Assembly: GCF_019084045.1 (NCBI RefSeq)
Contig: NZ_JAHRED010000002.1
Span: 186,001 to 250,000 of the forward strand
Reading direction: 5' to 3'
DNA: 64,000 nt
Source of the DNA: Paeniglutamicibacter quisquiliarum
GTDB taxonomy: Bacteria; Actinomycetota; Actinomycetes; Actinomycetales; Micrococcaceae
The notes beneath the pieces are model-generated. The model made no database searches. It was not told the origin of the DNA and saw only the letters and a list, made by a program, of their open reading frames with translations. Positions within the stretch are counted from its first letter, which is position 1. Every line of letters begins with the position of its first letter. Shown piece after piece: positions 34,238 to 44,763 of the stretch. A program made the translations under genes and the position numbers.

Positions 34238-34858
34238 ATGATCAGTACGCTGCGAGGAGTGCCGCAACAGGTTAACCTGAACAACGCGGTCATCGAGGTC
34301 GGCGGCTTCGGCATGCTGATCCAGGCCACCCCGCAGACCCTGGCCACCTTGCAGGTGGGCCGCGAAGCGCTGGTGCACACCTCCATGGTGGTGCGCGAGG
34401 ACTCGATGACGCTCTTCGGCTTTGCCAGCGGGGACGAACGCGAGGTCTTCGAGGTTCTCACCGGGGTCTCGGGCATCGGCCCGCGCACCGGGCTGGCGAT
34501 CCTCTCGGTGCACACCCCGGAGGAGGTCCGCATCGCCGCGAGCACCAAGGACACCAAGGCCTTCACCAAGGTCTCGGGCATCGGGCCCAAGGGCGCCGAG
34601 CGCATCGTGCTGGAACTCAACGGCAAGCTCGTCCCCACCGGGGCCCCGGTGCCGGCAGGCAGCCCCCTTGCCGCCAGGTCCTGGGAGCCGCAGGTCCTCG
34701 AGGCCCTGACGGGGCTGGGCTGGACGGAAAAGGACGCGGTCAAGGCCCTGGACGCACTGGCCAAGAACGACCCGCAAATTGTTGCAAGCGGCAGCGTGCC
34801 GGAAATCCTGCGGGCGGTGCTGCGTTCCCTGGGGCGCGGGAACCGGCCCGGAAACTAG
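34238..34858 (+). CDS. ruvA: Holliday junction branch migration protein RuvA
   Basis: This 206-residue protein starts MISTLRGVPQQVNLNNAVIE. It has an N-terminal OB fold, two helix-hairpin-helix motifs (LTGVSGIGPRTGLAIL and VSGIGPKGAERIVLEL), a flexible linker and a C-terminal RuvB-interacting helix domain (EALTGLGWTEKDAVKALDAL). It is a complete protein. ATG 34238 has ACGGAGGAA upstream. The 123-bp gap after ruvC contains a TATATT element that may act as a local promoter. Confidence 0.94.
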   Translation: MISTLRGVPQQVNLNNAVIEVGGFGMLIQATPQTLATLQVGREALVHTSMVVREDSMTLFGFASGDEREVFEVLTGVSGIGPRTGLAILSVHTPEEVRIAASTKDTKAFTKVSGIGPKGAERIVLELNGKLVPTGAPVPAGSPLAARSWEPQVLEALTGLGWTEKDAVKALDALAKNDPQIVASGSVPEILRAVLRSLGRGNRPGN

Positions 34859-34867
34859 GAGTAGGAC

Positions 34868-35926
34868 ATGACCGAAACCGGCGCCCTGACCAATGCCGGC
34901 CCCGAGCCCGAGGAACGGGTGCTCGAGGCCGCGCTGCGCCCGAAGAACCTGGACGACTTCGTCGGCCAGGCACGGGTGCGCCAGCAGCTCTCGCTGGTGC
35001 TCGAAGCGTCCAAGATCCGGGAACGCACCGCCGACCACGTCCTGCTCTCGGGCCCCCCGGGTCTGGGCAAGACCACGCTGTCGATGATCATTGCCGCCGA
35101 GATGAACGCGCCGCTGCGCATCAGCTCCGGCCCGGCCATCCAGCACGCCGGCGACCTGGCCGCCATCCTCTCCTCGCTCACCGAGGGGGAGGTGCTGTTC
35201 CTGGACGAAATCCACCGGATGAGCCGCCCGGCCGAGGAAATGCTCTACATGGCCATGGAGGACTTTCGGGTCGACATCATCGTGGGCAAGGGGGCCGGCG
35301 CGACGGCGATCCCGCTGGAGCTTCCGCCCTTCACCCTCGTCGGCGCCACCACCCGCGCCGGGCTGCTGCCCGGGCCGCTGCGCGACAGGTTCGGCTTCAC
35401 CGGCCACCTGGAGTTCTACAGCGTCGAGGAGCTCGAGCTCGTGTTGCGCCGCTCGGCGATGATGCTCTCGCTGAAGGTCAATTCCGCCGCGTTCTATGAA
35501 ATCGCCTCCCGCTCGCGTGGCACCCCCCGCATCGCCAACCGGCTGCTTCGCCGTGTGCGCGACTGGGCGCTGGTCAACCGGCTCGAAAGCATCGACGCCC
35601 GCGCAGCGTCCGCCGCCCTGGACATGTACGAGGTCGATGCCCGCGGACTGGACCGCCTGGACCGCGCGGTGCTCCACGCGCTGTGCACCAAGTTCGGCGG
35701 GGGACCGGTGGGCCTGTCCACCCTGGCTATCGCCGTGGGCGAGGAGACCGAGACGGTGGAGACCGTCGCGGAGCCGTTCCTGGTCCGCGAGGGCCTGCTC
35801 GGGCGCACCCCGCGCGGCCGCATCGCCACCGCCGAGGCCTGGAACCACCTGGGCCTGCGCATGCCCGCCGATGCCATGTTCGCCGGCCAGGCCAGTCTTG
35901 AGCTCGAACCCGACGACGGGGAATAG
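34868..35926 (+). CDS. ruvB: Holliday junction DNA helicase RuvB
   Basis: This 352-residue AAA+ motor has Walker [10 protein letters not shown] (62-70), Walker [11 protein letters not shown], the sensor segment [10 protein letters not shown] with an arginine-finger region PLRDRFGF, and a C-terminal winged helix ending [11 protein letters not shown]. It drives branch migration with RuvA. It begins 9 bp after ruvA, with GGAGTAGG before the ATG. Confidence 0.95.
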   Translation: MTETGALTNAGPEPEERVLEAALRPKNLDDFVGQARVRQQLSLVLEASKIRERTADHVLLSGPPGLGKTTLSMIIAAEMNAPLRISSGPAIQHAGDLAAILSSLTEGEVLFLDEIHRMSRPAEEMLYMAMEDFRVDIIVGKGAGATAIPLELPPFTLVGATTRAGLLPGPLRDRFGFTGHLEFYSVEELELVLRRSAMMLSLKVNSAAFYEIASRSRGTPRIANRLLRRVRDWALVNRLESIDARAASAALDMYEVDARGLDRLDRAVLHALCTKFGGGPVGLSTLAIAVGEETETVETVAEPFLVREGLLGRTPRGRIATAEAWNHLGLRMPADAMFAGQASLELEPDDGE

Positions 35927-36021
35927 CCGCCGGTTCACATCCGGCGGCGCCACCGGCCCGGATTCAAAGGACATTCGCAGGCCAAAACGCCTGCGTGGTC
36001 GGGGTTTGGCCAGAAACTCCC

Positions 36022-36027
36022 TATAGT
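36022..36027 (+). promoter_or_regulatory. Probable -10 element of the yajC-secDF unit
   Basis: TATAGT at 36022-36027 lies about 75 bp before the yajC GTG. No good -35 hexamer is present at 16-18 bp. Confidence 0.4.
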
Positions 36028-36101
36028 ATGGATGAGCCCACCGGCTGCGCAATTGCGATTGCGCGCGCCGTTGACCATGACTTAGAAACAGGTATCCACA
36101 C

Positions 36102-36551
36102 GTGACCGAAAACGTTTTGGCCCAAGCCGCTGCCGGCGGACCGGCCCCGTTCGACCCGACCATGTTGATCATGCTTGCCGCCTTCGGCCTGCTGATCTTC
36201 ATGATGATGCGTGGCCGCAAGAAGGCCGCGAAGGCGCAGGAGGAAATCCGTTCCAACCTCGCCGTTGGCGCCGAGGTAATGACCCAGTTCGGTCTCTTCG
36301 GCACCATCTCGAGCATCGACACCGAAGAAAACAAGATCGTCCTCGAAGTTTCCCCCGGCAGCTTCGTCACCGTGCACTCCCAGGTGGTCGCCAAGGTCGT
36401 GGCCCCCGAGCAGGCTGCGGCAGTTGAGGTCCCGAACGACGCGTCGTCGCTGACCCCGGAGCCGACCGAAAACACCGAGGCCGCCGAGGCCGAGACCGCG
36501 GAGGAGACCCTGCGTCGCCTCAACAACGACGACAAGGGCCCCAAGGCCTAA
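36102..36551 (+). CDS. yajC: Preprotein translocase subunit YajC
   Basis: This 149-residue protein has one membrane helix near residues 17-35 (MLIMLAAFGLLIFMMM), then the conserved basic stretch RGRKKAAKAQEE and a VGAEVMTQFGLFGTISSID beta domain. The acidic C-terminal tail is actinobacterial. It associates with SecDF to aid Sec-dependent export. GTG 36102 is the start. secD follows after 219 bp. Confidence 0.92.
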   Translation: MTENVLAQAAAGGPAPFDPTMLIMLAAFGLLIFMMMRGRKKAAKAQEEIRSNLAVGAEVMTQFGLFGTISSIDTEENKIVLEVSPGSFVTVHSQVVAKVVAPEQAAAVEVPNDASSLTPEPTENTEAAEAETAEETLRRLNNDDKGPKA

Positions 36552-36770
36552 GCGAACCGGGCCTTCGGGCACCGCTTCCACTCCCAGCAGTGAACGGCGG
36601 TCTGTTTACCGCGGGCCACGGGCCCGCGGGTGGGCGAGCCGGCCTCGACCGACCTTCACCAAGCGGCCCGGAGCGGCCAGGTTCCCCTGCGGGGGAGTTG
36701 CGGCCGGCTTCGGGTTTTCCGCGGAATCTTCGTCCCCGCCAGGGCGACGGAACAACCAGAAAGCCTCACG

Positions 36771-38504
36771 ATGTCATCTACTGGTCCGATCAAGCAGGCG
36801 CGTAAATCCCTGCTGTGGCTCGGCGTGATCTTCCTTATTTCGGCAGCCATCCTCATTACCGGTGTGCTGAGCGGGAAGGCAGCATTTGCCCCCAAGCTTG
36901 CCCTCGACCTTGAGGGAGGCACCCAAATGATCCTGGCACCGCGAGTGCAGGGCGGCGCCGCGGCAACGCAGGAGCAGCTGGAACAGGCGGTGGAGATCAT
37001 CCGCCAGCGCGTGGACGGCACCGGTGTCTCCGAAGCCGAGATCACCACCCAGTCCGGACGCAATGTCGTGGTTTCCATGCCCGGCGTCCCCGACACCCGC
37101 ACCCGCGAATTGATCCAGGCCTCGGCCAACATGGAGTTCCGCCCGGTCATCCTGGCCGGCCCCTTCACCGCCGTGCCCGCGGACCAGCGCCTGCCGAAGG
37201 CCGATTTGCCCAAGCCGTCGGCCGAGCCGGAAAACGGCTCTGACACCAACTGGATCGACGCGGCGCTCTACCAGAAGTTCGAGAAGTACGACTGCCCGAC
37301 CGAGCTTGGCCAGGGATCCGAGGAAACCCACGACCCGGCCAAGCCGATGATCTCCTGCGACCCGGACATGGGCCAGAAGTACATCCTTGGTCCGGTCGAG
37401 GTCCCGGGTGCCGACATCGCCGATGCCTCGTTCGGCATGGTCCGCGGCAACCAGGGCGCAGTCACCGGCCAGTGGGGCGTGAACCTGGAATTCAACAACG
37501 AAGGCAAGACGAAGTTCGCCGAGGTCACCCAGCGCCTCACCGCCATGCAGGGCGCGCAGAACCAGTTCGCGATCGTCCTTGACGGCACCGTCATCTCCGC
37601 CCCGACGTCGAACGCGGTGATCCCCGACGGGCGAGCCCAGATCACGGGCAACTTCACCGAGCAGACCGCCAAGGCCCTGGCCGACCAGCTGAAGTTCGGC
37701 GCGCTGCCGATCAGCTTCGACATCCAGTCCGAGCAGCAGATCTCCGCAACCCTGGGTTCGGACCAGCTGCGCAGCGGCCTGATCGCCGGCCTCATCGGCC
37801 TGCTCCTGGTGGCCGTATACTCAATCTTCCAGTACCGCCTCCTCGGCGTGGTGACCATCGTGTCGCTGCTGGTCTCGGGCGTGCTGACCTACCTGGCGCT
37901 GGTGCTGCTGGGCTGGTCGATGAACTACCGGCTGTCGCTGGCAGGTGTTGCGGGCCTGATTGTCGCCATCGGCCTGATCGCCGACTCCTTCATCGTGTAC
38001 TTCGAACGCATCCGCGACGAACTGCGCGATGGGCGCCCGCTGCCCTCCGCCGTGGAAATCGGCTGGAAGCGCGCCAAGCGGACCATCCTTGCGTCCAAGG
38101 CCGTGAACATCCTGGCCGCCGTGGTGCTCTACATCGTGGCCGTGGGCAACGTGCGCGGCTTCGCCTTCACCCTGGGCCTGACGGCCGTGGTCGACATCGT
38201 CGTGGTATTCCTGCTCACCCACCCGATCCTGCAGCTGCTGGGCAAGACCAAGTTCTTCGGCGAGGGACACCGCTTCTCCGGGCTCGACCCCTCGCTGCTG
38301 GGGGCCGTTCCGCTGTACCGCGGCGCCGGACGCGTGCGCAGCTTCAGCACCGAGGCCGAGGCGGCCCGCGGCAAGAAGAACGCCAAGGCTGCATCCGAGG
38401 CCGAGCGCCGGCAGACCATTGCCGAACGCCGCAAGGCCGCGACCAGTGTCTCGGCGACCACCCAGCAGGACGATCGCGCCGGTAAGGATTCATCAAATGG
38501 CTAA
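36771..38504 (+). CDS. secD: Protein translocase subunit SecD
   Basis: This 577-residue protein has TM1 near the N-terminus (LLWLGVIFLISAAILITGVL), the conserved LALDLEGGTQMIL element (D1 motif), a periplasmic P1 domain including a Cys pair region (KYDCPTEL and ISCDPD), and five C-terminal membrane helices starting LRSGLIAGLIGLLLVAVY, with the GVAGLIVAIGLIADSF motif (D4) and the FERIRDEL loop. It uses proton motive force to assist SecYEG. A basic tail of about 70 residues follows. The stop overlaps the secF start. Confidence 0.95.
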   Translation: MSSTGPIKQARKSLLWLGVIFLISAAILITGVLSGKAAFAPKLALDLEGGTQMILAPRVQGGAAATQEQLEQAVEIIRQRVDGTGVSEAEITTQSGRNVVVSMPGVPDTRTRELIQASANMEFRPVILAGPFTAVPADQRLPKADLPKPSAEPENGSDTNWIDAALYQKFEKYDCPTELGQGSEETHDPAKPMISCDPDMGQKYILGPVEVPGADIADASFGMVRGNQGAVTGQWGVNLEFNNEGKTKFAEVTQRLTAMQGAQNQFAIVLDGTVISAPTSNAVIPDGRAQITGNFTEQTAKALADQLKFGALPISFDIQSEQQISATLGSDQLRSGLIAGLIGLLLVAVYSIFQYRLLGVVTIVSLLVSGVLTYLALVLLGWSMNYRLSLAGVAGLIVAIGLIADSFIVYFERIRDELRDGRPLPSAVEIGWKRAKRTILASKAVNILAAVVLYIVAVGNVRGFAFTLGLTAVVDIVVVFLLTHPILQLLGKTKFFGEGHRFSGLDPSLLGAVPLYRGAGRVRSFSTEAEAARGKKNAKAASEAERRQTIAERRKAATSVSATTQQDDRAGKDSSNG

Positions 38505-39480
38505 TCTCGCAACATGGGGCAACGCGCTCTACACCGGCAAGCGCTCCTACCCGTTCACGGGCAAGCGCAAGCTATGGCTGGGAATCTCCGCCGTTCTGGT
38601 CCTGCTCGCCATCCTGGTGCCCATCGTCAAGGGCGGATTCAACCTGGGCATCGAGTTCCGCGGCGGATCCGAGTTCACCATCTCCAAGGTCGAACACACC
38701 GACGTGCCCACGGGCGAGGCCGCCGTGGTGGCGATCGCCCCGGAGCACCACCCGCGGGTCACCAACATCGCACCGAACACCATGCGCGTGCAGACCGACA
38801 AGCTCACCGACGACCAGACCCTGGACGTCGCGGAAGCGTTGGCCGGCGCCTACGGCGTCACCAAGGCCGAGGTGACCTCGACCTTCGTCGGCCCGACCTG
38901 GGGCGCGGACATCTCCAAGCAGGCCCTGATCGGGCTGGCGGTCTTCGTGGTGCTGGTGGCTCTGCTCATGGCGGCCTACTTCCGCACCTGGAAGATGTCC
39001 ATTGCCGCGATTATCGGACTGCTGCAGGTCGTGGTCATCACCGCAGGGATCTACTCGCTCTCCGGCTTCGAGGTCACCCCCTCGGCGATCATCGGCTTCC
39101 TGACCATCCTGAGCTACTCGCTGTACGACACCGTGGTGGTCTTCGACAAGGTCCGGGAGAACACCGCCGGGTTCGAGGGCCAGACCAAGCGCAACTTCGA
39201 GGAACTGGTGAACCTGGGCATCAACCAGACCCTGGTGCGTTCCATCAACACCTCGGTGGTGGCGGTGCTGCCGGTCGCCTCTATCCTCTTCATCGGCTCC
39301 TACCTGCTCGGTGCCGGAACGCTGAAGGACCTGTCGCTGGCGCTGTTCATCGGCATCATCGTCTCGGCACTCTCCACGCTCTTCGTCCAGGCCCCGCTGT
39401 ACTCGCTGCTGCGCGACGGGGAGCCGGAGATCGAGAAGCACAACAAGAAGATCGAGGCGAACCGACTGGCCAACGCCTGA
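38497..39480 (+). CDS. secF: Protein translocase subunit SecF
   Basis: This 327-residue protein has TM1 (LWLGISAVLVLLAILVPIV), the GFNLGIEFRGGSEFTI element, a small periplasmic domain, and five membrane helices including IGFLTILSYSLYDTVVVFDK, the SecF-specific D4 motif, and NTSVVAVLPVASILFIG. It is coupled to secD by an 8-nt overlap. ATG 38497 was chosen because the upstream in-frame sequence belongs to the secD tail in another frame. A strong terminator follows. Confidence 0.95.
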   Translation: MANLATWGNALYTGKRSYPFTGKRKLWLGISAVLVLLAILVPIVKGGFNLGIEFRGGSEFTISKVEHTDVPTGEAAVVAIAPEHHPRVTNIAPNTMRVQTDKLTDDQTLDVAEALAGAYGVTKAEVTSTFVGPTWGADISKQALIGLAVFVVLVALLMAAYFRTWKMSIAAIIGLLQVVVITAGIYSLSGFEVTPSAIIGFLTILSYSLYDTVVVFDKVRENTAGFEGQTKRNFEELVNLGINQTLVRSINTSVVAVLPVASILFIGSYLLGAGTLKDLSLALFIGIIVSALSTLFVQAPLYSLLRDGEPEIEKHNKKIEANRLANA

Positions 39481-39514
39481 TCGATGCGCCAGCAGCGCCG
39501 TTTGGCGGTGCGTT

Positions 39515-39563
39515 GGACGGCGGGGACCCGGAGGATGGCTCCGGGGCCCCGCCGTCCTCCTTT
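39515..39563 (+). terminator. Intrinsic terminator of yajC-secD-secF
   Basis: GGACGGCGGGG (39515-39525) pairs with CCCCGCCGTCC (39547-39557). The interior forms a second perfect stem, CCCGGAG / CTCCGGG. TCCTTT follows. Confidence 0.85.
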
Positions 39564-39721
39564 GGCCCGGAAGTGCTATAACCTAGCAAGAGGAAGTTGG
39601 AGCGGCCTTCGTCCCGGTGGCCCCGCGGGGCGCCCGGCTGCGGGGGCCTGTTTCAACAGCGACGAACTTAGTGCGGCGCCAGCGCCACGGCGACGGACCC
39701 CGATCGAGAAGGAGGCACGCG

Positions 39722-42013
39722 ATGGCCGAGAACCACGGTGTCATGATGCCAGGGGCCCCCAATCCCGTACCCAGGCGCGGAACGATCTCCCGGCTGGTCC
39801 GCCTGGCCGGTCGCGGGCCCAGCGCACAGCCCCCGACGCTGGAGCCGCTGCTGCGCACGGTGCGCGCGCAGAACCCCAAGGCCGACCTGGACCTGCTGGC
39901 CCGCGCCTACGCCGTGGCCGAGCACTGCCACGAGGGCCAGAAGCGCAAGAGCGGGGACCCGTACATCACCCACCCCGTGGCGGTTGCCACGATCCTGGCG
40001 GAGATGGGCATGACCGGCGCGATCCTTGCCGCCGCGCTGCTGCACGACACCGTCGAGGACACCGACTACTCCCTGGAGACCCTGACCCGCGAGTTCGGCG
40101 AGGAGATCGCCAAGCTGGTCGACGGGGTCACCAAGCTGGACAAGGTGCAGTTCGGGGAGGCCGCGCAGGCCGAAACCGTGCGCAAGATGGTCATCGCCAT
40201 GTCCAAGGACATCCGCGTGCTGCTGATCAAGCTCGCCGACCGCCTGCACAACGCGCGGACCTGGCGCTACGTCTCCCCGGAGTCCAGTGCCAAGAAGGCG
40301 CGCGAGACCCTGGAGATCTTCGCGCCGCTGGCCCACCGGCTGGGCATGAACACCGTCAAGTGGGAGCTGGAGGACCTTTCCTTCGCCGCCCTGCACCCCA
40401 AGGTGTACGAGGAGATCGTGCGCATGGTGGGGGAGCGGACCCCGGAGCGGGAGAAGTACCTGACCACGGTGCGGTCCGCGATCGCCGAGGACATCACGGC
40501 CGCGCGGCTGCGGGCCACCATCAGCGGCCGGCCCAAGCACTACTATTCGATCTACCAGAAGATGATCGTGCGCGGCAAGGACTTCGACGACATCCACGAC
40601 CTGATGGGCGTGCGGGTGCTGGTGGACACCGTCAAGGACTGCTACGCGGTGCTGGGGCTGATGCATGCGCGCTGGACCCCGCTGCCCGGGCGCTTCAAGG
40701 ACTACATCGCGCTGCCCAAGTTCAACCTGTACCAGTCGCTGCACACCACCGTGATCGGACCCGGCGGCAAGCCGGTGGAGATCCAGATCCGCACCCACGA
40801 CATGCACCAGCGCGCCGAGTACGGCGTGGCGGCGCACTTCAAGTACAAGCACGGCTCCGGCCAGGACGGCCGCAGCGTCGAGGAACAGGACATGGACTGG
40901 CTGCGCAGCCTCATGGACTGGCAGAAGGAAACTTCCGACTCCAACGAGTTCCTGGACTCGCTGCGCTACGAGATCAACACTGCCGAGGTCTTCGTCTTCA
41001 CCCCCAAGGGACAGATCATGTCCCTGCCGGTGGGCGCGACCCCGGTCGACTTCGCCTACTCGGTGCACACCGATGTCGGACACCGCACCATCGGTGCGCG
41101 CGTGAACGGCAAGCTGGTGCCGCTGAATTCCGAGCTGCACCACGGGGACATGGTGGAGGTCTTCACCTCCAAGGCCGAAAACGCCGGCCCGTCCCAGGAC
41201 TGGCAGGGCTTCGTCAAGTCCGCCCGCGCGCGCAACAAGATCCGCCAGTGGTTCACCAAGGAACGCCGCGAGGAAGCCATTGAAAAGGGCAAGGAGCAGC
41301 TGACGAAGGCGCTGCGGAAGAACAACCTTCCGCTGCAGAAGCTGATGACCCACGACGTGCTCTCGGCCGTCGCCCAGGAGCTGCGCCACCACGACATCTC
41401 CGCGCTCTATGCGGCGGTCGGCGACGGCCACACCTCCGCCCAGAACGTCATCGAGCACCTCACCGCGCTGGTTGGCGGCGAGGCCGGCGGCGTCGAGGAG
41501 GTGCTGGAGGAAACCCCGATCTTTGCGGTGCCCAGCCGGAGCGCGGACTCGGATGCCGGGGTCATCGTCCCGGGCGCCGGCGAGGTGCTGGCCAAGCTGG
41601 CCCGCTGCTGCACCCCCGTGCCGCCGGACCCGATCCGCGGGTTCGTCACGCGCGGTTCCGGGGTCTCGGTGCACCGCACCGACTGTGTGAACCTCAAGCA
41701 GCTCGAACAGCAGCCCGACCGCCTCGTCGAGGTGCAGTGGGCGCCGACCAAGTCCAGCGTCTTCCTGGTGGAGATCCTGGTCGAGGCGCTGGACCGCAAG
41801 TCGCTGCTCTCGGATGTGACGCGGGTGCTCTCGGAGAACCACGTGAACATCCTGGCCGCCAGCGTCTCCACCTCGCGCGACCGCGTCGCGTTCTCCCGCT
41901 TTGCCTTCGAGATGGGCGACCCGAAGTACCTCAGCCACGTGCTGAACTCGGTGCGGCGGATCGACGGGGTGTACGACGTGTACCGCACCTCCGGCGGGAC
42001 CCGCCGCTCCTAG
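39722..42013 (+). CDS. rel: Bifunctional (p)ppGpp synthetase/hydrolase Rel
   Basis: This 763-residue long RSH protein has an N-terminal HD hydrolase ([23 protein letters not shown] with H108-D109, then [12 protein letters not shown]), a synthetase domain ([23 protein letters not shown], and [13 protein letters not shown]), then TGS ([15 protein letters not shown]), helical, zinc-finger-like ([13 protein letters not shown]) and ACT ([17 protein letters not shown]) domains. The presence of both catalytic sites indicates the single Rel typical of actinobacteria. It controls the stringent response. A TATAAC element (39577-39582) upstream may be its -10. Confidence 0.95.
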   Translation: MAENHGVMMPGAPNPVPRRGTISRLVRLAGRGPSAQPPTLEPLLRTVRAQNPKADLDLLARAYAVAEHCHEGQKRKSGDPYITHPVAVATILAEMGMTGAILAAALLHDTVEDTDYSLETLTREFGEEIAKLVDGVTKLDKVQFGEAAQAETVRKMVIAMSKDIRVLLIKLADRLHNARTWRYVSPESSAKKARETLEIFAPLAHRLGMNTVKWELEDLSFAALHPKVYEEIVRMVGERTPEREKYLTTVRSAIAEDITAARLRATISGRPKHYYSIYQKMIVRGKDFDDIHDLMGVRVLVDTVKDCYAVLGLMHARWTPLPGRFKDYIALPKFNLYQSLHTTVIGPGGKPVEIQIRTHDMHQRAEYGVAAHFKYKHGSGQDGRSVEEQDMDWLRSLMDWQKETSDSNEFLDSLRYEINTAEVFVFTPKGQIMSLPVGATPVDFAYSVHTDVGHRTIGARVNGKLVPLNSELHHGDMVEVFTSKAENAGPSQDWQGFVKSARARNKIRQWFTKERREEAIEKGKEQLTKALRKNNLPLQKLMTHDVLSAVAQELRHHDISALYAAVGDGHTSAQNVIEHLTALVGGEAGGVEEVLEETPIFAVPSRSADSDAGVIVPGAGEVLAKLARCCTPVPPDPIRGFVTRGSGVSVHRTDCVNLKQLEQQPDRLVEVQWAPTKSSVFLVEILVEALDRKSLLSDVTRVLSENHVNILAASVSTSRDRVAFSRFAFEMGDPKYLSHVLNSVRRIDGVYDVYRTSGGTRRS

Positions 42014-42040
42014 CGGGCGGCTCCCGCGAGGTCAGGGACC

Positions 42041-42703
42041 TCAGGCCGCCGCGGGCTGCTCGCGATCCATCAACCGGGTGATGGCGCCCAGCGCCCGGCG
42101 CCGGCCCGGGCGGCGCACCTGGGTGCTGATCTGCTCCAGCATCTGGGGGTAGCCGCAGCGCAGGCGGGCCGAGGAATTGATGGCGGCCAGCACCGGCAGC
42201 GATTCGCGCAGTTCGGAATTGAAGGCAATATCCATCGCGGTGCGCAACGGCGAAGTGACGGCGACGCCGCCCACCGTGCAGATCTGCTCCTCGTCCAGCG
42301 TCCCCTCGCTCAGACGCAGGATCATCCGCGAGGTCGGTGCGCAGGGGCGGTGGTAGCGCGGCACCACGATGTCCAGCTCGCGCGGCATCGGCGCGCAACC
42401 GTAGACCCAGGCCGCCGTGACCTTGCACAGGGCACGGCCGCTGGCGAGCTGCTCCCCGGCCACCGCGGCGGCGACCCGCGCCCGGGTGGCCGAGTTGTCG
42501 GGGTGCAGCACCGAGACATAGGCGCCCGGCAGCATCTCCCGCAGCGAGCCGCGCAGCCTCAGCGCCTGCAGCTCGTTGAGCGTGAACGGCTCGTCGACCA
42601 GGATGACCTGCGGGCCGCCGCGGCCCGGGGCCGGAGGCCGGGGTGTTCGTTCCGTCGGCCGGTGGCCGGAATCCGGATCGCTCCGGGGGATTGTGCGTTC
42701 CAT
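42041..42703 (-). CDS. AbiEi-like (type IV antitoxin-related) winged-helix protein
   Basis: This 220-residue protein has an FTLNELQALRLRGSLREML helix pair, then LPGAYVSVL, then CKVTAAWVYGC and VGGVAVTSPLRTAMDIAF. These resemble the AbiEi antitoxin core (short DNA-binding helix domain, then RTAxDLA-type segment). No AbiEii nucleotidyltransferase partner lies beside it, so it is an orphan and may simply be a conserved regulator. ATG 42703 was chosen from composition. It is convergent with rel across 27 bp containing a GAGGTC/GACCTC hairpin. Confidence 0.6.
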   Translation of the reverse strand: MERTIPRSDPDSGHRPTERTPRPPAPGRGGPQVILVDEPFTLNELQALRLRGSLREMLPGAYVSVLHPDNSATRARVAAAVAGEQLASGRALCKVTAAWVYGCAPMPRELDIVVPRYHRPCAPTSRMILRLSEGTLDEEQICTVGGVAVTSPLRTAMDIAFNSELRESLPVLAAINSSARLRCGYPQMLEQISTQVRRPGRRRALGAITRLMDREQPAAA

Positions 42704-42815
42704 CCCTCCACTTTCACAGGCCCGGGTTCCCGGCGGCAGGGGAGAGGCCGAAATTGTGGATAACCCCCGCTGTGGACGGGGACCGGCCGGGGACGGGATG
42801 CAGAGGTTAAACAAC

Positions 42816-42855
42816 ACCGGGCGGGTGCGGTTCCGTCGAACCGTACCCGCCCGGT
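42816..42855 (-). terminator. Terminator of the DUF349 gene
   Basis: ACCGGGCGGGTGCGGTTC and GAACCGTACCCGCCCGGT pair at 17 of 18 positions around a CGTC loop. On the minus strand GTTGTTT follows. Confidence 0.85.
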
Positions 42856-42874
42856 GGGCGTTGCGTGTGTGCCG

Positions 42875-44500
42875 TTACTGGAAGTCCGCGGAGGACTTCT
42901 GCAGGGTCTCGAGCCACAGGCGACGGGCGTCCAGGGCTTCCTGGGCCGCCTTGATCTTGGACTCGACGCCCTTGGCCTTGGCCTTGGCCAGGTCCTCCTC
43001 GAGGCCGGCGATGGCGTCCTCAAGCTGCGTCAGCATCGAGTTCGAGCGTGCCTTGGTCTCCGGGTTGGACCGGCGCCACTGCTCGTCCTCGGCCGAACGG
43101 ACGGCTTCCTCGACCTGGCGCAGCGAGGACTCGACGCGCTGCATGTCGGCACGCGGAACCTTGCCCGCGGCCTCCCAGCGGTCGCGGATCGAGTCCAGCA
43201 GCTTCTTGGCCGTTGCCAGGTCCTTGATCGGCAACAGCGCCTTGGCCTCGACCAGCAGCGCCTCCTTGACGATGAGGTTCGCGCCGAACTCCTCGTCGAT
43301 GGCGGCGTTCGCGGACTGCCGGGCCTCGAAGAAGACGTCCTGCGCGGCGCGGAAACGTGCCCACAGGGCGTCGTCGTCCTTGCGCGAGGCGCGCTTGGAG
43401 GCCTTCCACTCGTCCATCAGGCGGCGGTATTCACCGGCGGTCGGTCCCCAGTCGGTGGAGCGCGAGAGTTCCTCGGCGCGGGCGATCAGCGCCTCCTTGG
43501 CGGCCTTGGCCTCGGAGTTGGTCGCATCGAGCTGCGAGAAGTACGCGCGGCGGTGGCGGTCGAAGGTGGTGCGTGCCCCGCGGAACCGCTTCCACAGGGA
43601 ATCCTCGGTGGAACGGCCCAGGCGCACGCCCGACTTCTGCGCGGTCTTCCAGGCGTCGAAGAGGTCGTTCATGCGGTTGCTGCCCTGCTTCCACTGCACG
43701 GTCGTCGGGTCCGTGGCGGCCAGCGCCTCGGCCTCGGCGACGATGGCCTCGCGGGCGGCGAGCTCGGTGGCGCGCAGCTCCTCGTTGGCCTTGCGCTCAA
43801 CGGCTACCAGTTCGGCGACGGCTGCACGGGCGGTCTCGATGCGCGTCTCCAGTGCGGGGATGTCCCCGACCATGGCACGCTCGGCCACCGTGGCGGCCAG
43901 GTGGTCCAGGGTCTTGTTCATGTCCGAGCTCGGGGCCTTGGCCGCAACGCGCTGCTCCAGCAGCATGAGCGAGGAGACGACCTCGTCGTGCTTGCGCACG
44001 AAGTAGGCCAGGGCCTCCTCGGCGGTGGCATCCGGGTACTGTCCCACGGGGTGCTCGGCACCGTCGATGATCACGAAGACGTGCCCGTCCTCGGAAACGC
44101 GGCCGAACTTGGCGGCTTCCTCCGGCGGGGTGGTGAACGTCGGGGGAGCGGCAACGGGGGTGGCGACCTTCGCGGCGTGCTTGCCCGAGGGGCGCGGCGA
44201 CGGGGCCATGGCGGCAGGGGTCGGCACGGGGTGGGCGGGTGCCGCCGGGGCGGCCTCGGCTTCCGGTGCCGACTCGGCCTTGGCGGGAGCTTCTGCCGCG
44301 GGTGCTTCCTCGGCGGGAGCTTCTGCCTCTGGTGCTTCCTGGGCTTCGGCTTCTTCAGCTGCCGGGGCGTCCGTTGCCGGTGCCTCCACTGCCGCTTCCG
44401 GCTCGACGGCCGGGGTTGCCTCTACCGTGCTTTCGGTTTGCTGCTCCTCGGCCGCTGCTGCTGGCTGGAGATTGTCGTCGGATTGCTGACTGGTGGTCAC
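42875..44500 (-). CDS. DUF349 repeat protein
   Basis: This 541-residue protein has an N-terminal region of about 120 residues that is Ala/Glu/Pro-rich and probably disordered, followed by a small beta domain (FGRVSEDGHVFVIIDGAEHPV) and several DUF349 helical repeats, each containing a W-x-x-F/A-G/A-pattern (LWKRFRGARTTFDRHR, LWARFRAAQDVFFEAR). Coiled-coil character is strong throughout. GTG 44500 follows a weak AAAGAG site. DUF349 proteins are conserved near rel and hisS in actinobacteria; function is poorly known, with RNA or ribosome roles proposed for related proteins. It is divergent from hisS. Confidence 0.8.
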   Translation of the reverse strand: MTTSQQSDDNLQPAAAAEEQQTESTVEATPAVEPEAAVEAPATDAPAAEEAEAQEAPEAEAPAEEAPAAEAPAKAESAPEAEAAPAAPAHPVPTPAAMAPSPRPSGKHAAKVATPVAAPPTFTTPPEEAAKFGRVSEDGHVFVIIDGAEHPVGQYPDATAEEALAYFVRKHDEVVSSLMLLEQRVAAKAPSSDMNKTLDHLAATVAERAMVGDIPALETRIETARAAVAELVAVERKANEELRATELAAREAIVAEAEALAATDPTTVQWKQGSNRMNDLFDAWKTAQKSGVRLGRSTEDSLWKRFRGARTTFDRHRRAYFSQLDATNSEAKAAKEALIARAEELSRSTDWGPTAGEYRRLMDEWKASKRASRKDDDALWARFRAAQDVFFEARQSANAAIDEEFGANLIVKEALLVEAKALLPIKDLATAKKLLDSIRDRWEAAGKVPRADMQRVESSLRQVEEAVRSAEDEQWRRSNPETKARSNSMLTQLEDAIAGLEEDLAKAKAKGVESKIKAAQEALDARRLWLETLQKSSADFQ

Positions 44501-44763
44501 CGCTGAAACTCTTTCGCTAGGTTCGGCCCCGGATATGCGCCGGGACACAACTGTCACCGCCACTTTACCCGCCTAGGCCCAAGCCCCGGTACTCCGCCGC
44601 CGCAAAACCGTGACGCATTCGCGTCGTTTCGCCCTCGGCGCAGTGACACGCCATTAGACTTGGTTCCCTACGTGCCCGCCGCCGGCGGCCGGGTTCCCCG
44701 GAACCGGCGCTGCGCGGGGCGTGGCAACCAACCAGCTTTCCCCTCATTAGGAGTACAGACTTC

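Noticed and set aside
42041-42703. Complete AbiE toxin-antitoxin system
   Set aside because: Only an AbiEi-like protein is present; no AbiEii nucleotidyltransferase lies beside it.
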